From NCBI GenBank assembly GCA_016719105.1, contig JADKAQ010000003.1, forward strand, positions 1-64,000: a stretch of DNA of 64,000 nt, written 5' to 3'. Below, piece by piece: positions 42,154-50,268 of the stretch. The DNA is from Gemmatimonadota bacterium. Lineage in GTDB: Bacteria; Gemmatimonadota; Gemmatimonadetes; Gemmatimonadales; Gemmatimonadaceae. The translations under genes and the position numbers were made by a program. Position 1 is the stretch's first letter. Each line of letters starts with the position of its first letter. The notes below the pieces were generated by a model. That model saw only the letters and a list, made by a program, of their open reading frames with translations. It was not told the origin of the DNA and did no database searches.

Positions 42154-42671
42154 CAGTGCCCCGTCTGCGAGATGACTTCTTCGGCCTGCCCCAGGAACGA
42201 CTGTAGCGGGACGCTCGAGTCGTAGCTCACGCTCTGGCCGCGGACGTGCGTGCTCAGGGTGAAGGACCCGTCGAGCCCGGGATTGAAGACGATCAGGGCG
42301 CTCTCGACGCCGGCCTCGGCGAGGCTCGTCGGGAGCCGGCCGCGGACTGCGCGGAAGTGCGTCACACTTTGCGCGGCGAGAAAGAGCGTCATGCGACTGC
42401 TCGCACGCTCGACTTTGGGATCGACGGGCGCAGGGGCGGTTGCCGCGGGATACGGCGCGATCCAGGCCGCGATGCAGACCGCGGCGAGCAGCCCGACGAG
42501 GATGTGTCGCCCCATCCCCGAACTCCTGGCCTTCGCTTCAGCCTCGACCTCGCGCCGCTTGTCCTGTATGAACTCGGACACCAGCGCCTGAACCTTGGGA
42601 TCGTTCGCGGCTGCGGTCCTTTCCGGGGCGACGCGCGGTGACATGTCGGGTGCGGACGATATGGAGTGCAT
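42153..42671 (-). CDS. Membrane-anchored hypothetical protein paired with pilin
   Basis: From the ATG at 42671 this is 172 residues: a polar cytoplasmic N-terminus of about 50 residues with a short charged helix (EFIQDKRREVEAEAKARSSG), one membrane span (HILVGLLAAVCIAAWIA) and a periplasmic domain of about 95 residues. An ATG at 42713 is an alternative start. Overlap with the pilin gene suggests a role in pilus or secretion assembly, but I recognise no family. Confidence 0.6.
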   Translation of the reverse strand: MHSISSAPDMSPRVAPERTAAANDPKVQALVSEFIQDKRREVEAEAKARSSGMGRHILVGLLAAVCIAAWIAPYPAATAPAPVDPKVERASSRMTLFLAAQSVTHFRAVRGRLPTSLAEAGVESALIVFNPGLDGSFTLSTHVRGQSVSYDSSVPLQSFLGQAEEVISQTGH

Positions 42672-42846
42672 GGTGCGCCCCGAGCCGCGGACGCCCCCTC
42701 TCCTAGTGATCATCGACCGCCGCGCGCCGCGGCTTGAGGGTTCCGGCCACAGGGCGGGGGCCGCGGCAATGGGCGGCCCCTATGACGCGCGCCTCGAGGT
42801 CGTTAGAATTCCCGTCCCGCGGTTTGACGGCGGGGAGCGTACGGAT

Positions 42847-42920
42847 GGCTGGGTAGCTCAGGTGGTTAGAGCACGGCACTCATAATGCCGGGGTCGCCGG
42901 TTCGAATCCGGCCCCAGCTA
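42847..42920 (+). tRNA. Elongator tRNA-Met (CAT)
   Basis: It has a 74-base cloverleaf without CCA. The acceptor GGCTGGG pairs with CCCAGCT (last pair G-T), the D arm is AGCTCAGGTGGTTAGAGC, the anticodon loop is CTCATAA on a stem CGGCA/TGCCG, and the T arm is GCCGGTTCGAATCCGGC. It lacks the initiator GGG/CCC stem. An isoleucine tRNA with lysidine-modified CAT cannot be fully ruled out, but the body resembles elongator Met. Confidence 0.93.
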
Positions 42921-42963
42921 CTGGTGGCGATGGGTCAGCCCCATCGGCCGCAGAGTTCGAAGA

Positions 42964-42995
42964 AGCGCCCGCATTCGCGAATGCGGGCGCTTTTT
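42964..42995 (+). terminator. Rho-independent terminator after tRNA-Met
   Basis: AGCGCCCGCATTC (42964-42976) pairs with GAATGCGGGCGCT through a small GCGC centre and is followed by TTTTT. It is a clean intrinsic terminator and ends the tRNA transcript only 80 bases before the truncated puhE. Confidence 0.9.
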
Positions 42996-43074
42996 CGCGT
43001 CGTGACAGGCCGCGCTCGGCGCGCGATCGACCAATCGCGCAACGCGCTTTCCGTCATTTCAGCGAACGGGCAGG

Positions 43075-43491
43075 GTGACGGCGCTGGCGCTGGCAACGAT
43101 CGGGGCAGTGGCGTGGGGGGTGCGTGGCGCGCGCAACCGCCTGGCGCTGTGGACGCTGCTCCTCTTTTGGGGGGCGCACCAGAGCGCGAAGCTCAACCTG
43201 TTCGTGGGGGTGGTGAACTCGGGGGCGGAAATCTTTCCGCCGTATCTCGAGCACCTCGTGCGCTACTTCGGGCCCGAGCGCAATGCGCCGCTCCTGTGGG
43301 TGACGATCGCGGCGTACGGCGTGTTCGCGCTGTGGATGCTCATTCCCCGTTCGGCAGATGACAACGGGGGGCGGATGCGGCGCCTGGTGATCGGGGCGTT
43401 GGCATCGCTGGCGGCCGTCGAGCACGGCTTCCTGGCGACGCGCCTGCCGATCATGCTGTGGGAACTCTTTCTGCGGGTGGGCCGCGGCTGA
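43075..43491 (+). pseudogene. puhE: C-terminal half of PuhE (DUF3623), photosynthetic complex assembly protein, 5' truncated
   Basis: From a GTG, 138 residues match the C-terminal half of PuhE/DUF3623. The landmarks are LLLFWGAHQSAKLNLFVGVV (family pattern W...R.SAKLN.FLGV.N), EIFPPYLEHLVRYFG (family FLP.HL.YL.SYF) and VEHGFLATRLPIMLWELF near the end. Full-length PuhE is roughly twice this size. Upstream in frame there are only about 24 unrelated codons back to a TGA at 43003-43005, just after the tRNA terminator. The membrane segments kept are the last three or so. PuhE occurs in anoxygenic phototrophs with type-2 reaction centres. It may be a decayed remnant; a functional short version is not excluded. 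dxs follows 29 bases downstream. Confidence 0.75.
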
Positions 43492-43520
43492 CGCCGTCGC
43501 CGATCCTCGAGGGTAGACGA

Positions 43521-45392
43521 ATGCTTGACCGACTCCAGTTGCCGGCGGACCTGCGCGCGCTCACCCCGGGTGAGCTGCAAGCCGTGGCGGACGCCGTGCG
43601 CGCGCGCCTCATCGACGTGTGTTCGCGCACGGGGGGGCACATCGGGGCGGGACTGGGGGTCGTCGAGTTGAGCGTGGCGCTGCACGCGGCGTTCGAGACG
43701 CCGCGTGACCAGCTGGTGTGGGACGTGGGGCACCAGGGCTACCCGCACAAGGTGCTCACCGGGCGCAATGACCGGATGGAGACGATCCGGCAGGAGGGGG
43801 GGCTGTCGGGCTTCCTCAAGCGCGGCGAGAGCGCGTACGACGCCTTCGGCGCCGGGCACGCGGCCACCTCGATTTCGGCGGCGTTAGGCATCGCGGCGGG
43901 GCGCGACCTGCAGGGGGATGACTACAAGGTGGTCGCGATCATCGGCGATGGCTCGCTCACCAGCGGGCTGGCGTACGAGGCGCTCAACAATGCCGGGCAC
44001 AGCGACCGCGATGTCATCGTGGTGCTCAACGACAACGAGATGTCGATTGCCCCGAACGTGGGGGCGATGTCGAAGTACCTCAACCAGGTGCAACGCAACC
44101 CGATCTACAACCGCATCCGCGGGAAGATCGGCGAACTGGTGGAGAGCAATCGCGCGCTCGAGCTGCTGGTGCGCAAGTGGGAGGAGAGCGTCAAGTCGTT
44201 CCTCACCCCCGGCGTGCTCTTCGAAGAGTTAGGGTTCCGCTACTTCGGCCCCATTGACGGGCACGACATGGGGGCGCTGCTGGAGACGTTCACCGCCGTG
44301 CGCGCCATGACGGGGCCGCGCCTGGTGCATGTGGCCACGCAGAAAGGGCGGGGCTTTCCCGCCGGGGAACACGGGGAGAAGTGGCACGCCCTGCCCCCCG
44401 GCCACGATCCGGCCACCGGAAAGGTCCTGCGTGTCTCGACCGCCAACCCGGCGTACACGGCGGTCTTCGGACGCGGCCTGGCCGACCTGATGACGGAGCG
44501 TGCCGATGTCGTCGCGATCACCGCGGCGATGCCGAGTGGGACTGGGACGGGGACCGTGGCCGCCGCGCACCCGTCGCGCTTCTTCGACGTCGGGATCGCC
44601 GAGGGGCACGCCGTGACCTTTGCCGCGGGGATGGCGACGCGCGGCATCCGCCCCGTGGTCGCGATCTACTCGACGTTCCTCCAGCGCGCGTACGACAACG
44701 TCATCCACGACGTGGCGTTGCAGCGGCTCCCGGTCACGTTCGCGATGGACCGTGCCGGCTTCGTCGGCGAAGACGGCGAGACGCACATGGGGCTGTACGA
44801 CATCTCGTACATGCTCACGGTGCCGAACATGACGCTGGCGGTCCCCAAGGATTCGACCGAGATGCTGGGGATGCTGCGCACGGCGGTGTCGCACGACGGG
44901 CCGTTTGCCTTCCGCTTTCCGCGCGATGCGGCCCCCGACGTGGCGCCACCGATCGCCGAGGTCGCCCCGGTGCCGGTGGGGACGTGGGAAGTCCTCCGGC
45001 AGGGGCGCGACATCGCCGTGCTCGCGATGGGACCCATGGTGCAGCAGGCGCTGCGAGCGGCGGAGACCCTGGCGGCGGAGGGGATCGACCTGACGGTAGT
45101 GAACTGTCGCTACCTCAAGCCGTACGATGAGATCACGCTGCACGCACTCTCGGCGCACCATCGCGTGCTGCTGACAGTGGAGGAAGGGAGCGTGGTGAAC
45201 GGCTTCGGCGCGATGCTCGCGGCGGTGGTGGCGCGCGTGGAGCCTAACGTGCGGGTGGTAGCGCACGGCGTCCCGGATCGCATCATCTACGCGGCCTCAC
45301 GGTCGCGGCAGCTCGCAAGCTGCGGACTCGACGCGCCGGGGATCGCCGCGCGGGTGCGCGCGCTGCTCACGAGCGAGGCGGTCGCCGGGTGA
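43521..45392 (+). CDS. dxs: 1-deoxy-D-xylulose-5-phosphate synthase
   Basis: This ThDP enzyme makes DXP from pyruvate and glyceraldehyde 3-phosphate, the first MEP-pathway step. It is 623 residues from the ATG at 43521; the longer frame overlaps puhE. Motifs: FETPRDQLVWDVGHQGYPHK, the ThDP site GDGSLTSGLAYEALNNAG...LNDNEMSI, and in the pyrimidine domain DVGIAEGHAVTFAAGMATRG and DRAGFVGEDGETHMG. The stop overlaps the idi start. Its position after puhE and before idi matches use for carotenoid and bacteriochlorophyll tails. Confidence 0.97.
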   Translation: MLDRLQLPADLRALTPGELQAVADAVRARLIDVCSRTGGHIGAGLGVVELSVALHAAFETPRDQLVWDVGHQGYPHKVLTGRNDRMETIRQEGGLSGFLKRGESAYDAFGAGHAATSISAALGIAAGRDLQGDDYKVVAIIGDGSLTSGLAYEALNNAGHSDRDVIVVLNDNEMSIAPNVGAMSKYLNQVQRNPIYNRIRGKIGELVESNRALELLVRKWEESVKSFLTPGVLFEELGFRYFGPIDGHDMGALLETFTAVRAMTGPRLVHVATQKGRGFPAGEHGEKWHALPPGHDPATGKVLRVSTANPAYTAVFGRGLADLMTERADVVAITAAMPSGTGTGTVAAAHPSRFFDVGIAEGHAVTFAAGMATRGIRPVVAIYSTFLQRAYDNVIHDVALQRLPVTFAMDRAGFVGEDGETHMGLYDISYMLTVPNMTLAVPKDSTEMLGMLRTAVSHDGPFAFRFPRDAAPDVAPPIAEVAPVPVGTWEVLRQGRDIAVLAMGPMVQQALRAAETLAAEGIDLTVVNCRYLKPYDEITLHALSAHHRVLLTVEEGSVVNGFGAMLAAVVARVEPNVRVVAHGVPDRIIYAASRSRQLASCGLDAPGIAARVRALLTSEAVAG

Positions 45393-46009
45393 ATGTGGTA
45401 TCGTTGTCGCATGCGCCCCTCGCACCGCCGATGACCGCGTCCGCCGCGGACACTCCGCCCGTGATCCTCGTCGACGAGGAGGATCGCGCGCTGGGCCTCG
45501 CCGAGAAGCTCAGCGTGCACGAGACGGGGCGGCTGCATCGCGCTGTGTCGGTCTTTGCCTTCGATGTATCGGGCGCGATGCTCATTCAGCGACGTGCGGC
45601 GGGGAAGTACCACTCCGGCGGACTCTGGTCGAATAGCGCATGCAGCCACCCGCGCGAGGGCGAGACTCCCGCCGACGCGGCGCGACGATGCCTGCGTGAG
45701 GAAATGGGACTCGAGTGTGCGACGCTGGAGCCGGCGCTGGCCTTCATCTATCGCGCGCCGGTCTCGCCCACGCTCATCGAGCATGAGTACGACCACGTCT
45801 TCGTAGCGCGCGTGACCGGCGAACCGCGACCCGATACGCGCGAGGTGGAGTCGTGGCGCCGGGTCTCGCTCCCGGATGTCCTCGAGGAACTGGCGCGCGA
45901 TGCGTCGCGCTTCTCGGCCTGGTTCCCGCTGGCGCTCTCGCGCTTGCAGGGGCTCGAGGTGCTGGCGCGCGCCACGCAGCCGCTGGACGGGACGACCGCC
46001 AATGCCTGA
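45389..46009 (+). CDS. idi: Isopentenyl-diphosphate isomerase, type I
   Basis: This Nudix-fold enzyme interconverts IPP and DMAPP. It is 206 residues from the GTG overlapping dxs; an ATG at 45431 would give 192. The type I signature is seen: HRAVSVFAFDVSGAMLIQRR, the catalytic Cys in LWSNSACSHPREGE, and the Glu helix ARRCLREEMGLEC. It overlaps hemD by 8 bases. Confidence 0.94.
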   Translation: MNVVSLSHAPLAPPMTASAADTPPVILVDEEDRALGLAEKLSVHETGRLHRAVSVFAFDVSGAMLIQRRAAGKYHSGGLWSNSACSHPREGETPADAARRCLREEMGLECATLEPALAFIYRAPVSPTLIEHEYDHVFVARVTGEPRPDTREVESWRRVSLPDVLEELARDASRFSAWFPLALSRLQGLEVLARATQPLDGTTANA

Positions 46010-46799
46010 GCGCCCCGGCGTGGCGGTGACTCGCGCCGAGGAGGACGCGGCGCCACTGGTGGCGGCGCTGGAGGCGGTCGGGCTCCGTGCGGTGTGCACG
46101 CCGCTGCTTCAGTTCGCGCCGTCGTCGCCCGATCCGCTGGTCGGTGAACTGGCCGATGCCCTGACCGCGCTGCGGGCGGATGGGGCGTCGACCGAGTGGC
46201 TTGTCTGCACCAGCCGACACGCGGTGACGGCGCTGGCGCACAGCTGCGGCGCGTTAGGGATCGCGCCGGCATCGCTCAACTTCGCACAGGTGGGGGCCGT
46301 GGGACGCCGGACCGCGGAGGCGCTGGAGGCGATCGGGTTGCCGGTGACGCTCGTGCCCGACGTCTCCGACGCGGCGCACCTCGCGGCCGCCATGCTGTCG
46401 CGGTCCGGCGGCGTTCCAGCGCGCGTGCTCTTCCCCAGGGCGCGCGAGGCGCGCGAGGCGCTGCCGACGGCGCTACGCGACGCGGGGTGGGAGGTGAACG
46501 ACGTGACCTGCTACGAGACGCTCCCCTCTGCCGACGGTGCCACTCGGCTCGCCGCGGCGTTGTCGCGGGGCGAACTGGGGGCCGTGACGTTGGCCTCGGG
46601 GTCGGCGGCCCGCGCCTTTTCGCAGTGTGTTCCGGCCGCGCTGTGGGGTCGCGCGCGCCTCGTCTCCATTGGCGCAACGACGACCGCAGATGCGACGGCG
46701 TGCGCCCTTCCGATCGCGGCGCAGGCCACCGAGCCGACCGTGGCCGCGCTCGCGGACGCCACGCGCCGCATCCTTTCCGAGTCCTTCGCGCATGCCTAA
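46002..46799 (+). CDS. hemD: Uroporphyrinogen-III synthase
   Basis: It closes hydroxymethylbilane to uroporphyrinogen III. It is 265 residues from the ATG at 46002. Sequence conservation is low in this family, but the pattern fits: GVAVTRAEEDAAPLVAALEA, EWLVCTSRHAVTALA, VGAVGRRTAEALEAIG, VTCYETLPS and GAVTLASGSAARAF. It lies between idi and hemC with 8-base overlaps on both sides, and its TAA is inside a GCCTAAC motif. Confidence 0.9.
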   Translation: MPERPGVAVTRAEEDAAPLVAALEAVGLRAVCTPLLQFAPSSPDPLVGELADALTALRADGASTEWLVCTSRHAVTALAHSCGALGIAPASLNFAQVGAVGRRTAEALEAIGLPVTLVPDVSDAAHLAAAMLSRSGGVPARVLFPRAREAREALPTALRDAGWEVNDVTCYETLPSADGATRLAAALSRGELGAVTLASGSAARAFSQCVPAALWGRARLVSIGATTTADATACALPIAAQATEPTVAALADATRRILSESFAHA

Positions 46800-47787
46800 C
46801 GATCTCCCGACGCCGGCTCCGACCGGCGCGCGTCCCATCCGCATCGGCTCCCGCCGGTCGGCGCTCGCCCTCAAGCAGACGCACATGGTGCGCGATGCCC
46901 TCGAGGCCCTCGGGCACCCGACCGAGGTGGTCACCTTCTCGACCGTCGGCGACGAACGGCTCGACGTCCCGCTGCCGGCAATCGGGGGGAAGGGGGTCTT
47001 CACTGCGGAGCTCGAGGCGGCGCTCCTGGGTGGCGGCGTCGACCTCTGCGTGCACTCGCTGAAGGACTTGCCGACCGAGTCGCCGGCGGGGCTCGACGTA
47101 GGGGCGGTGCTGCCGCGCGAGGATCCGCGCGACGCGCTCCTGATCCGCGCCGACGTGCAGGCCACGGCCAAGACGCTGCAGGAACTCCCGGCGGGTGCGC
47201 GGGTGGGGACCAGTTCGCTGCGCCGCACCGCGTTGCTCCGTCAGCTGCGTCCCGATTTGCAGCTGGTCGACCTGCGCGGGAACGTGCCGACGCGGGTCAA
47301 GAAGCTCGATGACGGCAACATGGAAGCGATCATCCTGGCGGGGGCGGGGCTCAAGCGCCTCGAACTGGATGGCCGCATCACGCAATGGCTCGAGCCGCCT
47401 TCGTGGCTCCCGGCGCCGGCGCAGGGGGTCATCGCCATCCAGATCCGGCGCGACGATACGTTCATCCGCGACCTGCTGTCGCACGTGCACGACGAGGCGT
47501 CGTGGCAGGCGGCGGTCTCGGAGCGCGCATTCCTCAACACGCTCGAGGGCGGCTGTCAGGTCCCGGTAGGGGCGCTGGCCGTCGCGAGGGATGGGGCACT
47601 CTGGCTGGACGGCGTGATCCTCGACGTCGATGGCGGTGGCGCCTCACGCGGTGGCATCCGGATCGACGGCGCCGGGGCGACGTCGGCGCAGGCGGCGGGG
47701 GCGAAGCTGGCCGCCTCGCTGCTCGAGTCGGGGGGGGCGGCGCTCCTCGCGCGCGCCCGTGCGGTGGCCCCCACCCACAAGTCCTAA
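46792..47787 (+). CDS. hemC: Hydroxymethylbilane synthase
   Basis: It polymerises four porphobilinogens. It is 331 residues from the ATG at 46792. Motifs: IRIGSRRSALALKQT, DLCVHSLKDLPTESP with the conserved Lys and Asp, GTSSLRRTALLRQLRPDL, and the dipyrromethane Cys in TLEGGCQVPVGA. The product feeds hemD, encoded immediately upstream. Confidence 0.97.
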   Translation: MPNDLPTPAPTGARPIRIGSRRSALALKQTHMVRDALEALGHPTEVVTFSTVGDERLDVPLPAIGGKGVFTAELEAALLGGGVDLCVHSLKDLPTESPAGLDVGAVLPREDPRDALLIRADVQATAKTLQELPAGARVGTSSLRRTALLRQLRPDLQLVDLRGNVPTRVKKLDDGNMEAIILAGAGLKRLELDGRITQWLEPPSWLPAPAQGVIAIQIRRDDTFIRDLLSHVHDEASWQAAVSERAFLNTLEGGCQVPVGALAVARDGALWLDGVILDVDGGGASRGGIRIDGAGATSAQAAGAKLAASLLESGGAALLARARAVAPTHKS

Positions 47788-47797
47788 CGAGCGAACC

Positions 47798-48793
47798 ATG
47801 GCTGACGCGATGACGACCTTTCCCACGATGCGGCTGCGGCGGTTGCGGCAGAGCGCCGGGCTCCGCGCGCTGGTGCGCGAGACGCGCCTGCACGCCTCGC
47901 AGCTCATTGTCCCGCTCTTCGTGCGCCCGGGCACCGGACTCCGTCGCCCCATCGGGTCGATGCCGGGGGTGGCGCAAACGTCCGTCGACGAGATGCTGCG
48001 CGATGCCGACCGGGCGGCGACGTTAGGCGTCGGGGGGATCATCCTCTTCGGGATCCCGGACACGAAGGACGAGGAGGGGACTGGCGCGTGGGACGAACAC
48101 GGCCCGGTGGCGGCGGGCGTCCGCGCACTCAAGCGCGAGTTCCCCCACCTGGTCACGATCACCGACGTCTGCATGTGCGAGTACACGTCGCACGGCCACT
48201 GCGGCATCATCCGTGGCGAGACGGTAGACAACGACGCGACGCTGGCGCTGCTGGCGCGCGAGGCGGTGTGTCATGCGCAGGCGGGCGCGGATGTGGTGGC
48301 GCCGAGCGACATGATGGACGGACGCGTGGCAGCGATTCGCGTGGCGCTCGACGGCGCCGGGTACGCGCACGTTCCGATCCTCTCGTACGCCGCCAAGTAC
48401 GCGTCGGCGTTCTACGGGCCGTTTCGCGAGGCGGCCGAGTCGACGCCGCAGTTCGGGGACCGGCGCGGCTACCAGATGGACATCGGCAACACCAACGAGG
48501 CCTTGCGTGAGGTGCGCGCCGATATCGCCGAGGGCGCGGACGCCGTGATGGTCAAGCCCGCGGGGCCGTGCCTCGACATCATCCGGCGCGTGCGCGACGA
48601 GACCGACTATCCGGTCTCGGCGTACCAGGTGTCGGGTGAGTACGCGATGATCAAGGCGGCGGCGGCCAACGGGTGGCTCGACGAGAAGCGCGCGATGATG
48701 GAGTCGCTCATCGCCATTCGCCGTGCCGGCGCCGATTTCATCCTGACCTACTTTGCCTACGACGCCGCGCAGGCGCTGCGCGACAGCGACTAG
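47798..48793 (+). CDS. hemB: Porphobilinogen synthase
   Basis: It condenses two 5-aminolevulinates. It is 331 residues. Active-site lysines lie in ILSYAAKYASAFYGPFREAA and DAVMVKPAGPCLDII. The zinc-type Cys cluster is in DVCMCEYTSHGHCGI (three Cys), so this is the zinc-dependent form. It starts 10 bases after hemC. Confidence 0.97.
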   Translation: MADAMTTFPTMRLRRLRQSAGLRALVRETRLHASQLIVPLFVRPGTGLRRPIGSMPGVAQTSVDEMLRDADRAATLGVGGIILFGIPDTKDEEGTGAWDEHGPVAAGVRALKREFPHLVTITDVCMCEYTSHGHCGIIRGETVDNDATLALLAREAVCHAQAGADVVAPSDMMDGRVAAIRVALDGAGYAHVPILSYAAKYASAFYGPFREAAESTPQFGDRRGYQMDIGNTNEALREVRADIAEGADAVMVKPAGPCLDIIRRVRDETDYPVSAYQVSGEYAMIKAAAANGWLDEKRAMMESLIAIRRAGADFILTYFAYDAAQALRDSD

Positions 48794-48823
48794 GCGTTCG
48801 CTTATCGCAGGAGTTCGAGCACC

Positions 48824-50122
48824 ATGACGAGATCGGCGGAGTTGATGGCGCGTGCGCGCGACCTCTTTCCCGGGGGGGTGAACTCCCCAGTGCGCGCCTT
48901 CCGCGGCGTGGACGGCGAGCCCTTCGTGGTGGCCCGCGGGTCGGGGGCGCGCATATGGGACGTCGATGGCAAGGAATACATCGACTACATCCTGTCGTGG
49001 GGGCCGCTGGTGCTGGGGCACGCCCCGGCGGTCGTCTTGGACGCGCTGCGCGACGTGATGGCGCGCGGGACGAGCTTCGGGATTCCCACCGAGCTGGAGG
49101 TGTTGTTAGGCGAACGGGTGCGCGAGATGATGCCGCACGTCGAGCGCCTGCGCTTCGTCTCCAGCGGGACCGAGGCGACGATGAGCGCGATACGCGTGGC
49201 ACGCGCGGCGACCGGACGGGATGCGATCCTGAAGTTCGACGGATGCTATCACGGGCATGCCGACTCGTTCCTGGTCAAGGCCGGCTCCGGCGTAGCCACG
49301 CTCGGGCTCCCCAACTCTCCCGGCGTTCCAGCCTCGCTGGCGGCGCTGACGCTCACCGCGACGTTCAACGACGTCGCCGAGACGACCGCGATGGTGCGGG
49401 CCAATGCGGAGAACCTGGCGGCGATCATCGTGGAGCCGGTGGTGGGGAACTCCGGGCTCATCCCGCCGGATCCCGGCTTCCTGCAGGCGCTGCGCGCGCT
49501 GGCCACGGAGACCGGGGCGGTGCTGATCTTCGACGAAGTGATGACCGGCTTCCGCGTGGCGCTGGGCGGGGCGCGCGAGGTCTACGGGGTGACGCCGGAT
49601 CTCACGACGTTAGGCAAAGTGATCGGTGGCGGGCTCCCGGTGGCGGCGTACGGCGGGCGCCCCGACCTCATGGATCGCGTGGCACCGAGCGGGCCGGTGT
49701 ACCAGGCCGGGACGCTGTCGGGCAATCCGCTGGCGATGGCTGGGGGGCTCGCCACGCTCAAGGCGCTTACGCCGGAGGTGCACGCGACGATGGTGGCCCG
49801 CACCGCGCGACTGGCGGCCGGCGTCGCGACGATCGCGCGCGAGTGCGACGTGCCGTGCACCGCGGGGTCGGTTGGGAGCATGTGGGGCTTCTTCCTGCGC
49901 GATACGCCGGTGCACTCGTTTGCCGATGCGCGGACGGCAGACGTGGCACTGTTCAAGCGCTTCTTTCATGAGGCGTTGCAGCGCGGGGTGTACCTCGCTC
50001 CGTCGGCGTTCGAGGCGGGATTCATGTCGGCAGCGCACGACGACGCGGTGATCGACGAGACGCTCGACAAGCTCCGCAGCGCGATGCAGGCCGCGGCGGC
50101 GTCGCGCGCCGCGGGGGCGTGA
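48824..50122 (+). CDS. hemL: Glutamate-1-semialdehyde 2,1-aminomutase
   Basis: This PLP enzyme makes 5-aminolevulinate in the C5 pathway. It is 432 residues. Motifs: FPGGVNSPVRAFRGVDGEP, SSGTEATMSAIRVARAATGR, YHGHADSFLVKAGSG, IFDEVMTGFRVALGG, and the PLP lysine in TTLGKVIGGGLPVAAYGG. hemA is not in the window, so the C5 pathway is completed elsewhere. Confidence 0.97.
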   Translation: MTRSAELMARARDLFPGGVNSPVRAFRGVDGEPFVVARGSGARIWDVDGKEYIDYILSWGPLVLGHAPAVVLDALRDVMARGTSFGIPTELEVLLGERVREMMPHVERLRFVSSGTEATMSAIRVARAATGRDAILKFDGCYHGHADSFLVKAGSGVATLGLPNSPGVPASLAALTLTATFNDVAETTAMVRANAENLAAIIVEPVVGNSGLIPPDPGFLQALRALATETGAVLIFDEVMTGFRVALGGAREVYGVTPDLTTLGKVIGGGLPVAAYGGRPDLMDRVAPSGPVYQAGTLSGNPLAMAGGLATLKALTPEVHATMVARTARLAAGVATIARECDVPCTAGSVGSMWGFFLRDTPVHSFADARTADVALFKRFFHEALQRGVYLAPSAFEAGFMSAAHDDAVIDETLDKLRSAMQAAAASRAAGA

Positions 50123-50210
50123 GTGCCTGACGAGGGCGCGTGATGCGTGCGTGACGCGCGCGCGTCGCTCGCAGTGTCGCCCGCAGCGTCGCCCGCATGC
50201 GACGAAAATG

Positions 50211-50245
50211 AAACGGCCGCCCGCGCATGTCGCGGGCGGCCGTTT
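50211..50245. terminator. Perfect 15-bp hairpin between convergent genes
   Basis: AAACGGCCGCCCGCG (50211-50225) and CGCGGGCGGCCGTTT (50231-50245) pair fully around a 5-base loop, with A and T ends on each side. It can terminate hemL on the plus strand and the subtilase on the minus strand. Confidence 0.85.
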
Positions 50246-50268
50246 CGTTGCTGCGGTGGTCGTCGCGC

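Noticed and set aside
42847..42920. tRNA-Ile2 (lysidine-modified CAT)
   Set aside because: The arms resemble elongator tRNA-Met more closely, although sequence alone cannot exclude it.
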